Shown in pieces: positions 40,475-48,428 of a stretch of 64,000 nucleotides of DNA. The stretch is taken from the NCBI RefSeq assembly GCF_003248355.1, contig NZ_QKWY01000001.1, forward strand, positions 2,810,001 to 2,874,000, in the 5' to 3' direction. The notes under the pieces are model-generated. The model saw nothing but the letters and a program-made list of their open reading frames with translations, had not been told where the DNA came from and ran no database searches. The DNA comes from Streptomyces sp. AC1-42W (GTDB lineage Bacteria; Actinomycetota; Actinomycetes; Streptomycetales; Streptomycetaceae). A program made the translations under genes and the position numbers. Every line of letters begins with the position of its first letter. Positions within the stretch are counted from its first letter, which is position 1.

Positions 40475-42133
40475 ATGCGATTCCTCGACGCCGCCTCCCT
40501 GCTGGACTCCGGCCCACTGCAGTTCCCTCGCCGCATTGAACGACTCCTGTGGCACCTGGGCTTCTCCGATGTGTCCAACATCGACGGCTCCGGTGACGAG
40601 GGAGGCGACATCCTTGCCCTCCATAAGGGCGAGACCTGGGTGATCCAGTGCAAGTGGAAGCGACACGGAGCCGTAGGCGCCGACGCGGTGGACGAGGTTG
40701 CTCGCGCTCGGGATCACTATCGCGCCCACAAAGCCGTCGTCGTCACCAACACTCGCTTCAGCCCGGAGGCTCGGAAGCGGGTGGCGAACCTGGCACGCCT
40801 AGGCCCCGGGATCCTCCTGTGGGGCGGAACGGACCTGACGACCAGCTTCGACCGGGTACCGCCCCGCTTCGGGCGAGTGACGCCACGGCCGTACCAGACC
40901 GAGGCACTCCAGGCACTGGCTGCCGATCTCGATGCCTCGGGTCGCGCGCTCCTAGTGTTGGCTACCGGCCTGGGCAAAACGGTCGTCGGAGGCGAGGTGA
41001 TCGCGGCGCACCTGCGACGAGCTCCCCAGGACCAGGTCCTGGTCGTCGCGCACGCGAAAGACCTCGTCCAGCAACTAGAGCGGGCGCTCTGGCGACACCT
41101 ACCCAAAGATGTCCCGACGCGGCTCCTCACGGGTGACACCCGCCCGGACGATCTCTCCGGCCTCACCTGCGCGACGGTCGGCTCGGCGCTGTCGGCCGCG
41201 CGATTCGGATACCGCCCAGGACTCGTTATGATCGACGAAGCCCACCACGTGGGTGAGGAAGGCCAGTACGACGAGCTTCTGGAACTCCTCAGCTCGGCAA
41301 GGCACCTGGGCGTCACAGCGACCCCATGGCGCGGCGACAAGCACGACATCACCCATCAGCTCGGCGCCCCCAGCTTCAGCCTGGGGATCGAGGAGGGTAT
41401 GCGGCGCGGCTACCTCGCTCAGGTCGACTACCGCCTGTTCGTCGACGACATCGACTGGGACATCGTCCGCGAGGCCAGTAACCACTCGTACGGACTGGCG
41501 GAACTCAACGCCAAGCTCTTCCTGCCGCAGCGGGATGAAGCCATCCGCGACGAACTGGCCACCGCATGGGCCGGCACGCGCAATCCCCGGGCCATCGTTT
41601 TCTGTCGCACTATCGAACACGCCGAGCGGCTCGCTGACATGCTGCGGCGCACCCCCCTTTGGTCAGGTGCCCTCGCCATCCACGCGGGACTCGCCAAGAG
41701 GGAGCGGCAGAACCGCCTACTCGCCTTCCGGGCCGGCGAAGTGCCCATTCTGACGGCGATCGACATCCTCAACGAGGGCGTCGATGTGCCAGATGTGAAC
41801 ATCCTCTGCTTCGCGCGAGTCACTCACTCCCGCCGCATCTTCGTTCAGCAGCTTGGGCGAGGCCTCCGCCTGCGCGAAGGGAAGGAGCGGGTCACGGTGT
41901 TGGACTTCGTCAGCGACCTCCGCCGCATCGCTGCCGCGCTCAAGCTCAAACGGGCGCTCGACGGGGACGGCGAGATCGAGACTTTGGCGAAGATCACCCC
42001 GTCGAACATCGACTTCAGTGACCAGAAGGTGGCCACCCTCATGGACGAGTGGATTAAGGACGCGGCCAGTCTTGAGACCGCGTACGACGAGCACCGACTC
42101 CAGTTCCCCGCCACCCGCGCCCCCCAGGAGTAA
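40475..42133 (+). CDS. Mrr-type nuclease fused to an SF2 helicase
   Basis: This 552-residue protein has an N-terminal restriction-endonuclease fold of the Mrr type: DEGGDILALH (D45) and WVIQCKWKRHG (Q58, K60) form the D...QxK active site. The helicase follows, with motif I TGLGKT (164-169), DEAH at 254-257, SAT-like GVTATPWRGD and motif VI QQLGRGLRLREG. ATG 40475 has GGGAGAG upstream. It resembles Type III/I-like restriction motor-nuclease fusions and is a prime candidate for DNA cleavage in this operon. Confidence 0.9.
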   Translation: MRFLDAASLLDSGPLQFPRRIERLLWHLGFSDVSNIDGSGDEGGDILALHKGETWVIQCKWKRHGAVGADAVDEVARARDHYRAHKAVVVTNTRFSPEARKRVANLARLGPGILLWGGTDLTTSFDRVPPRFGRVTPRPYQTEALQALAADLDASGRALLVLATGLGKTVVGGEVIAAHLRRAPQDQVLVVAHAKDLVQQLERALWRHLPKDVPTRLLTGDTRPDDLSGLTCATVGSALSAARFGYRPGLVMIDEAHHVGEEGQYDELLELLSSARHLGVTATPWRGDKHDITHQLGAPSFSLGIEEGMRRGYLAQVDYRLFVDDIDWDIVREASNHSYGLAELNAKLFLPQRDEAIRDELATAWAGTRNPRAIVFCRTIEHAERLADMLRRTPLWSGALAIHAGLAKRERQNRLLAFRAGEVPILTAIDILNEGVDVPDVNILCFARVTHSRRIFVQQLGRGLRLREGKERVTVLDFVSDLRRIAAALKLKRALDGDGEIETLAKITPSNIDFSDQKVATLMDEWIKDAASLETAYDEHRLQFPATRAPQE

Positions 42134-42138
42134 TCACC

Positions 42139-42795
42139 GTGGCCTTGCAGCAGCTGCCCGCACCCATTCGCGAGCGTCTTCTCATCGAGATCTACCAGCA
42201 GGCCAACGACATGGACTGGGAGTTCTTGAGTAACACCGAGAAGACGAACCAGTACCGGCGATGGATCGAGGACCCCAAGGTTGGCGGAGTCCTGCTCGCC
42301 TACGGGCCGGAGAAGGACGCCAGGGTCTGGATCAAGGACGTTCCCATGAAGGAGTACGCTCGAGCGCAGGAGGGGATCGGGAACTATGTCCGCTATGCGG
42401 TGAATCGGTTCCAGGGTCCGGAGGAAATCGTTCGTGCGGCATGTGGCAGCGGCTGGGTGATGAAGCCCGATTCGGTTGGGGAGAAGCCGAACCACTGCTA
42501 TGCCATTGCCGGCGACGCCACTCGATACATCTGCTGGGGCCGCGCCGGAACCTTTCGTGACCTCGTCTGGGCCGCGCTGAACGAGGCCATCGACTCGGCG
42601 GAACGGCCCGCGATCGTCATCACGACCCGCAACGGTGAGACTGTCTCCACGGCCGAGCGTACGCGCCAGGAACGGCTCGCCCTGCGTTGTGGAGCCGACC
42701 TGCGGTACCTCCATCGCGAGATGGTCCCCAACCCCGACTACCTTGGAGTGGCGGGCGGCGGCCGTGGCCAATCGCAACCTACCCTCATCGACTAA
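42139..42795 (+). CDS. uncharacterised defence-operon protein
   Basis: This 218-residue protein starts at GTG 42139 with AGGAG 10 bases upstream and 5 bp after the helicase stop. The sequence is mixed alpha/beta (MKEYARAQEGIGNYVRYAVN, HCYAIAGDATRYICWGRAG) with no membrane segment and no recognised catalytic motif. Its stop is the operon end. Its fixed place behind an ATPase and a helicase-nuclease suggests a dedicated subunit. Confidence 0.7.
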   Translation: MALQQLPAPIRERLLIEIYQQANDMDWEFLSNTEKTNQYRRWIEDPKVGGVLLAYGPEKDARVWIKDVPMKEYARAQEGIGNYVRYAVNRFQGPEEIVRAACGSGWVMKPDSVGEKPNHCYAIAGDATRYICWGRAGTFRDLVWAALNEAIDSAERPAIVITTRNGETVSTAERTRQERLALRCGADLRYLHREMVPNPDYLGVAGGGRGQSQPTLID

Positions 42796-42960
42796 CCTCC
42801 GGAAGACGCTTCGCTCAGGGGCGCCGGTGTACTGGACGAGGTCATCGGCCTGTTCGACCGGGCCGTGTCCGTCCACGAGCACTGGCGGATCAAGATGCGC
42901 GACGAACCGGCGGCGCGGTCCTCGGCCGGGGCGGAACGGCAGGTGACCCTTCTTGTTAAG
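42796..42960 (+). pseudogene. possible Tn3-family transposase fragment
   Basis: The frame after the stop at 42795 reads GVLDEVIGLFDRAVSVHEHW and IKMRDE, which recalls the helical segment of Tn3-type transposases. It has no start and no downstream domain. It lies in the gap between convergent operons, where a drmC gene would follow drmB. The assignment is from memory of the family pattern and is weak. Confidence 0.3.
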
Positions 42961-43001
42961 GAAATCACGGGGCCTTCACCAGACGATAACGGCAGAGGCG
43001 C

Positions 43002-44846
43002 TCACGGAGTCCAGAACGCCTGCCACGTGATTTCGTCAGATGTCCGGTCGGGAGCTGTGCCGTCTACAGCAGGCAGGGTTCCGAACAGGAGGTTGCGGTC
43101 CAGAACCGTGTTGAACCGCTCGCACGAGATTTCGCTGGTGTGCAAGCAGGCCGCGCAGGCACCTCCGAAGGAGCGGCGGCACGGCGGGTCGAAGACGCAC
43201 CGAGGATCGGCGGCGAGCTCGGACAACGCGTCGGCGAGGTCGTAGCGATATACGTGCTCGATGCCGCCCAGCGTGAAGTCGCTGCGCGTGTTGGCGTACA
43301 CGAGGAATGCCAGTGCTGACGGGAAGAGGTACTCGGCGAGCGAGTCGATATTGAGTCCGCACCGGGCGGCGATTGCCTTCATGAACCGATGGGACATCGA
43401 GTGGAGCAGCCCGAGGACGCTGCGGGTGATCCGCTGCTCCGGGGCATTGAACATATCAACGACCGGTTCTCGGACCCGCAGCAGCCACTTGTACGCGTTC
43501 GACTCGTCCGTGACCTTGGGGTCGGGAACGACTCCAGAGTCGACTAGCCAGCGGATCACTTCCAGCGGCTTTACGCGGACGAGCAAACCCTCCGTCTCGG
43601 TCCGCTTGCCGTACATCGGGTACTTGCTGTTGGACGCTGGGAAGTACTTGAACCACGTGCCCTTGTCGCCGGCGCGTGTCTGCTGGACGGCGTGGGCCGA
43701 GATTCGCGTGTAGCCGGCGACGACGTTCGCGATCGGAAGTTCGCGCAGCAGGGTAACGTCGGCCAGCTTGTATCGGTCGAACAGCGCGCGGTACTCGCCG
43801 TAGGTGGTGATCAGATCGGCCGACGGGGGTTTCCGCAGTAGGGCATCGACGTTGAGTGACGGCGCCGCTGCGGCGCGGGTGAGGGAGAACGCCTCGTCGC
43901 CGATGACCTCCAGTGTCTCTGGGGGGAGCGCCAGAGACTCGACCTCCTTCTGCCATCCGCCTACGGACACGGCGGCCTGACGGGCCTTGTCCATCATCGA
44001 CTCGTACAAAGGGTCGTCGGGGTGGATCCCGAGTGCCTCGCAGGTCGCCTTGGCCTGTGCCAGTTTGTCGTCACCCCCGCCTCCGCTGGTCGCAGCGCGG
44101 AGCGCGTCGAGGCCCGGGGCAACCGCTCCGATCAGTTGTCCGACGGCGGCGACGCCGATCGCGTCGCCCTTCAGGCCGGTGTACTCGGATCGTGTGGGCG
44201 GATTGATCACGGTCAGCGACTGCGGATAGTGGAGGGAGGTTTGTGGCACGCGCAGCACGGATGTGGGACCGATCTTGCAGTCGGGGCAGTAGACCGCCCG
44301 TCGCTCTGCACGCGTGCCACACTTGCCGCATTGCCACACCCACTGGCGCGTGTCCAGCACGCGCCAGTTCCGCAGGAGCATGGGCCCGGAGCAGTTGTTG
44401 GCGCATCGGGGAGCCCGGATCTCGCGGAGAAGGCCGCAGTTATGCGCCTCGGCGAACTGGAACTGGGGCTTGAGGCCGTGTCCGGAGGGGCAAGTTGGCG
44501 CCGGGCTGGTGGGATTGACGGTGCTTAGGTGTCCGCACTCGCGGCAGATGAATGTGTTTGGGAAGCGTGACGCTTGCAGGTCGTGGGCCTCGACGAGGCT
44601 GTATTGACCACGCTCGATGATGTCGAGTTCCGGGCCAGAGTTTGGGATTCCGGAATGCTGCTGGGCGAAAGGCCGGATCAGTCGCTTCAACTGCGGGGCG
44701 AGCCATGCTTCCGGGACATCGAGGGGTGAGGCGTGTCGGGGCGGCTCGCCGATGACGGACACCTGATTGCCCCAGTTGTACGGCTGGCCTGGCATGTGAT
44801 TCCAGAGCGCCTGAGTGGCGGTGCGGGTCAACGTGTCATAGGTCAT
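43002..44846 (-). CDS. drmB: DISARM DrmB-like DUF1998 protein
   Basis: This 614-residue protein has zinc-binding pairs in the N-terminal half (CRECGHL, CPSGHG, CGKCGTR, CPDCK) and a C-terminal DUF1998-type cluster (FGGACAACLHTSEISC followed by FNTVLDR). This matches DrmB, the DUF1998 partner of the DrmA helicase in DISARM. ATG 44846 has GAGGAG upstream; an ATG at 44870 overlapping the drmA stop is the alternative. DISARM restricts phage DNA lacking host methylation. Confidence 0.85.
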   Translation of the reverse strand: MTYDTLTRTATQALWNHMPGQPYNWGNQVSVIGEPPRHASPLDVPEAWLAPQLKRLIRPFAQQHSGIPNSGPELDIIERGQYSLVEAHDLQASRFPNTFICRECGHLSTVNPTSPAPTCPSGHGLKPQFQFAEAHNCGLLREIRAPRCANNCSGPMLLRNWRVLDTRQWVWQCGKCGTRAERRAVYCPDCKIGPTSVLRVPQTSLHYPQSLTVINPPTRSEYTGLKGDAIGVAAVGQLIGAVAPGLDALRAATSGGGGDDKLAQAKATCEALGIHPDDPLYESMMDKARQAAVSVGGWQKEVESLALPPETLEVIGDEAFSLTRAAAAPSLNVDALLRKPPSADLITTYGEYRALFDRYKLADVTLLRELPIANVVAGYTRISAHAVQQTRAGDKGTWFKYFPASNSKYPMYGKRTETEGLLVRVKPLEVIRWLVDSGVVPDPKVTDESNAYKWLLRVREPVVDMFNAPEQRITRSVLGLLHSMSHRFMKAIAARCGLNIDSLAEYLFPSALAFLVYANTRSDFTLGGIEHVYRYDLADALSELAADPRCVFDPPCRRSFGGACAACLHTSEISCERFNTVLDRNLLFGTLPAVDGTAPDRTSDEITWQAFWTP

Positions 44847-44856
44847 GGAGCGCTCC

Positions 44857-47800
44857 TCACACGTTTCCATGGATGGTGATCGGTGCCTCGATGTCGCGCA
44901 GCGAGCGCGGGACCGACGGATCCAGGAGGTCAGCCGTCCTCGTGTTGGACTCCCCGGACACGGTCAGGACGGACATCATCTCGTCGACGTACCGCACGAT
45001 CTCCGCGCGGTGCATGTCGTGGTAATGGTTAGCCGGGTTGAGGCCGAGGCCAGCCGACAGATCCTCGATCAGGCGAGCCCGATCGAGGAATGCCGCGTCG
45101 AGAGCCTTGCGGAACTGGTCGGACTTGCTGAGGGCGTACCGACCTTTGCCCGACTTGGTCCATGCGACCTCGTAGACCTGGAGTGTCCAGGCCATGAGAG
45201 CTCCAGAGAGCACCCGGCGGAGTACGGGCAGCGACTCGCGGTTGACCGGTACCTTGTGCACGAGCCGGTCGAGATAGGTGATCCACGCCGTGTAGTAGCG
45301 GAAGACGGACGCATCGCGGTCCCGTGACGGATTGAACACGTGCACGATCAAGCCGGGGTGCGTGCGTCCGACCCGGGCCGTGGCCTGGATGACTTCCGCC
45401 GCCTGGGTGGGCGTGCCCATGAGGACCATGATGCCTAGACGCGGCGAGTCGAAGCCGTGGCCGATCGCTCTCGTGGCGGCGATGAGCCGGATGCGGCGGC
45501 TGGGGTCCTTCGGTGGAGCACCGAGTCGGCGGACCGCTTCGCGGACAGCGGCGGGCTCGGCGCTGCCGGAGATGATCGCGAGGTTGTCGTTGGTCTCGAG
45601 GAGGGACCTGACGCGATCGTCGCGCGTGTACGAGGAGAGGTCCTCGTTGCGTAGGCAGTACCCAAGTAGGACCGCGTAGTCGTCGAGAAGCGCCTTCTCC
45701 ACCACCGTGAGGACGTACGGCTCGGCGTGGTTGAGTCCGGCGTCGGCGGCCGCTGAGGCGGGGTTCGCGATGGATCGCTCTAGCCATGCGGCGTACATAC
45801 GGGTCACCTCTGCGGCGGCGGTGACCATGGTGATGCCGCGCGGCCGTACTCCGACGTAGCGGCGCAAGGGATCCTCAGAGTCGGTGTAGGAGAAGAACGT
45901 CTCGCCGGCGTCAGGACCAGGGGCGGGGAAACGGCGGGCCGAGCGTTGGTAGAGATGGAGCACCTGGTTCTCGTAGCCCTCGAGGGTGGCGGTCGCGGCC
46001 ACGATGTGGAGGGGCCGGTTGCCGAGCCTGGTACCGATCCGCTGCAGGAGCGTCTCGTACATGCCGTCGAGGGCGCCCAGACTCTCCTCCAGGAGGTGTA
46101 GCTCGTCGGCGATCTCGCAGCGAAGGGATCCGAACCCGGGAGGGATAGGCGCGCGTGGGGCCTTGCAGCCGAAAACGGCACAGTAGGTCGGGTCCGGTGT
46201 ATATCCGTGGTGAGGACATCGGGACTGCGCCTGGCCGAAGATGATCTGGAACGCCTTGTTCTGGGCGATCTGAGCGAGCCGGTCGACAGTGCCGACGAGT
46301 ACGGAGGGGGCGTTTCGGTAGATGTCGTCGTCGACGACCCAGATTGGCAGTACTCCGGAGAGCGGACACGCGGGGTTCTGGCACGTGTGCCGCATGGTCC
46401 AACTGGCCTCGTCGAACTGGACGAGGACCTTGCGGCCGCTGCCGGACGGGTCGCAAGCTGGGCAGTGCTCGAGGACGCGGCAGCGTTCGGCGAGTTTCGG
46501 TGAGTGCGGGTCGACGCCGTTCGAGAACCGACTGTTGGCCGCGTAGATGCGGTTGGGCGTGTTGGTGCTACCGACGAAGAAGCCGACGCCGAACGGATCT
46601 CCGGCACTGATCCGCGGATCGTCTCGGCGTAGGACCTCGGCTGCGAACACGGCTTCGGCGAAGCGAGCCGTCTGCTGGGTGGACAGCAGCCGCAAAGGGA
46701 AACGCGCCCAGACGTTCACACCGGCCGTTCCCCCCGTGAGGCGGGCGTGGAACAGGTGAATGAGCATGACACCGAGGTAGGCCTCGGACTTGCCGCCGCC
46801 GGTCTGCACGGTCTCGATCTGCACGTTGGGGTCGGCTTCTGGGTCCGCGACGGCCGGCAGGCAGCCGACCATCCACGCGATCTGGAACAGGCGCCACGAG
46901 TCGTAGCCCTTGCTCGCGCCTACCATCTTCATGGCCCGGTTGGCGAGGACGAAAGCTTCACACAGCACCTTGTCGCGCTCGATGGCGCGGACGCCGCTGC
47001 GGATCCACTCGACCTCGTCCCGGGCGGTGTCAGCATCCCTCTTGGCCTCCGCGATGGCTTCGTCGCTCCAGCCTCGAGCTGTCGCGCGCGCCGTCAGGGC
47101 GGCGTCGGACCAGTGCTCGGCCACCCACGCGGCATGGGCGTCGACGATCGCGGTGACCGCCCCGACCGGGTCGGCGATCACAGCGTCGAATCTGGCGTCG
47201 ATGGTCTCGCCCTTGCCAGAGGTTGTCCGGGGGTGTGGGCGCTGGGTCAGGGCCGTCGCCCCATAACCAGTCTCGAACGTCGTCATGCCAGTGGCGGGGT
47301 CGGTTGCCGCGACCACCGGGGAGGCCTGGCCGAAGGCGGGCACGGTGCGGTCGTAGCGGTGGGAGTTCGCCACCTGTTCCAGGGTGTATGGGGCCAGGGC
47401 CGCGTTGGTGCGCGCCGCGACTCGGGCTTCGTACAGCCGGGTGTCCAGATGTTGCCGGCCAAAGGGGACAGTGCGCGACTGGTCGGCGAACTGGGCATCC
47501 TCGGGCGGAGTGGTGTTCACGAGGGTGATCAGGACGTCGCGTCCTGCCTCGGTCGCCAAGACATCGACGTCGAGCGCGGCGGCGAACTGGGGGAGGGCCG
47601 CGTCGGCCGCAGCAATCAGGTTATTGGCGCAGTACGACGCCCATGCCGCGTCGTCGGCCATATCGGGGTCGCGCGGCAGGGATCCGGCTGGTGACGCCGT
47701 GCGCCGGGGGCGGAAGGGCTTGCTACCTGCGGCCGTACGCACAGCGGCTCGAATCGCGTCCGCGATGGCCTGGGCGCCGAAGCGCTTCGACCCGCGTGCC

Positions 47801-48312
47801 CCGTCGTGGATCTCCACGCGCACATTGACCGGTCCGACGGGCACCTTCATCCACACCGCGGCCAGTCGGCGTCCGGGTGTCTTCCCTCCGACCTGGGCGG
47901 CGGCCTTGGCGGCCGCAGAGGTGTCGATGTTGTCTATGACTGCGTTTGTGAACGCGTGCTGCTCGGCATGGGAGGCGTGCAGCGCGATATACACCGCGAA
48001 GCTGACCTCGACGTCGATCTCGGCGGGAGCCGACCCGGCGAGCCGGAATGAGAAGCCCTGGGCCGCCGGGACCAGGCGATCGCCGCTGAGGCCCTTGGCG
48101 CGATCGACGGTCAACTGCGGTTCGCTGGACAGCTGTCCGAGCCAGATCGCGCGCCTCTGCGCGTCGGTGAGGCGAACTCGGGCGGGCAGTTGCCCGCCAG
48201 CTGCCTCGGTGAGGATATGCCGTTCGAGCGAGGCGAGCAGCGCGTCGCGGATCTTCGCCTCGAAGTTCAAAGCAGTCGTGCCGTTTGAGGGTGCCGCCGG
48301 TTTGGTGGCCAT
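44857..48312 (-). CDS. drmA: DISARM DrmA-like helicase
   Basis: This 1151-residue protein has a Walker A motif in VQTGGGKSEAYLGVML and the DExx box in EIADELHLLEESLG; motif III is VAATATLEG and the late motif is ATRAIGHGFDSPRLG with QATARVGRTHPG. Two Cys clusters (CPACDP and CQNPACP) lie between motifs I and II. The large N-terminal region of about 480 residues precedes the helicase core, as in DrmA. ATG 48312 has a GGAGCGAGAG purine tract upstream. Confidence 0.85.
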   Translation of the reverse strand: MATKPAAPSNGTTALNFEAKIRDALLASLERHILTEAAGGQLPARVRLTDAQRRAIWLGQLSSEPQLTVDRAKGLSGDRLVPAAQGFSFRLAGSAPAEIDVEVSFAVYIALHASHAEQHAFTNAVIDNIDTSAAAKAAAQVGGKTPGRRLAAVWMKVPVGPVNVRVEIHDGARGSKRFGAQAIADAIRAAVRTAAGSKPFRPRRTASPAGSLPRDPDMADDAAWASYCANNLIAAADAALPQFAAALDVDVLATEAGRDVLITLVNTTPPEDAQFADQSRTVPFGRQHLDTRLYEARVAARTNAALAPYTLEQVANSHRYDRTVPAFGQASPVVAATDPATGMTTFETGYGATALTQRPHPRTTSGKGETIDARFDAVIADPVGAVTAIVDAHAAWVAEHWSDAALTARATARGWSDEAIAEAKRDADTARDEVEWIRSGVRAIERDKVLCEAFVLANRAMKMVGASKGYDSWRLFQIAWMVGCLPAVADPEADPNVQIETVQTGGGKSEAYLGVMLIHLFHARLTGGTAGVNVWARFPLRLLSTQQTARFAEAVFAAEVLRRDDPRISAGDPFGVGFFVGSTNTPNRIYAANSRFSNGVDPHSPKLAERCRVLEHCPACDPSGSGRKVLVQFDEASWTMRHTCQNPACPLSGVLPIWVVDDDIYRNAPSVLVGTVDRLAQIAQNKAFQIIFGQAQSRCPHHGYTPDPTYCAVFGCKAPRAPIPPGFGSLRCEIADELHLLEESLGALDGMYETLLQRIGTRLGNRPLHIVAATATLEGYENQVLHLYQRSARRFPAPGPDAGETFFSYTDSEDPLRRYVGVRPRGITMVTAAAEVTRMYAAWLERSIANPASAAADAGLNHAEPYVLTVVEKALLDDYAVLLGYCLRNEDLSSYTRDDRVRSLLETNDNLAIISGSAEPAAVREAVRRLGAPPKDPSRRIRLIAATRAIGHGFDSPRLGIMVLMGTPTQAAEVIQATARVGRTHPGLIVHVFNPSRDRDASVFRYYTAWITYLDRLVHKVPVNRESLPVLRRVLSGALMAWTLQVYEVAWTKSGKGRYALSKSDQFRKALDAAFLDRARLIEDLSAGLGLNPANHYHDMHRAEIVRYVDEMMSVLTVSGESNTRTADLLDPSVPRSLRDIEAPITIHGNV

Positions 48313-48428
48313 CGTCTCTCGCTCCGTCCCAGTGATACGAAGGACATGGAAGGTGCCTCGGGAGGGGACTTCGTCGCCCGCCTAGAGGCGTGGGGTGGGT
48401 CAGGCCACATACGCCGAGCCCTATCTGC

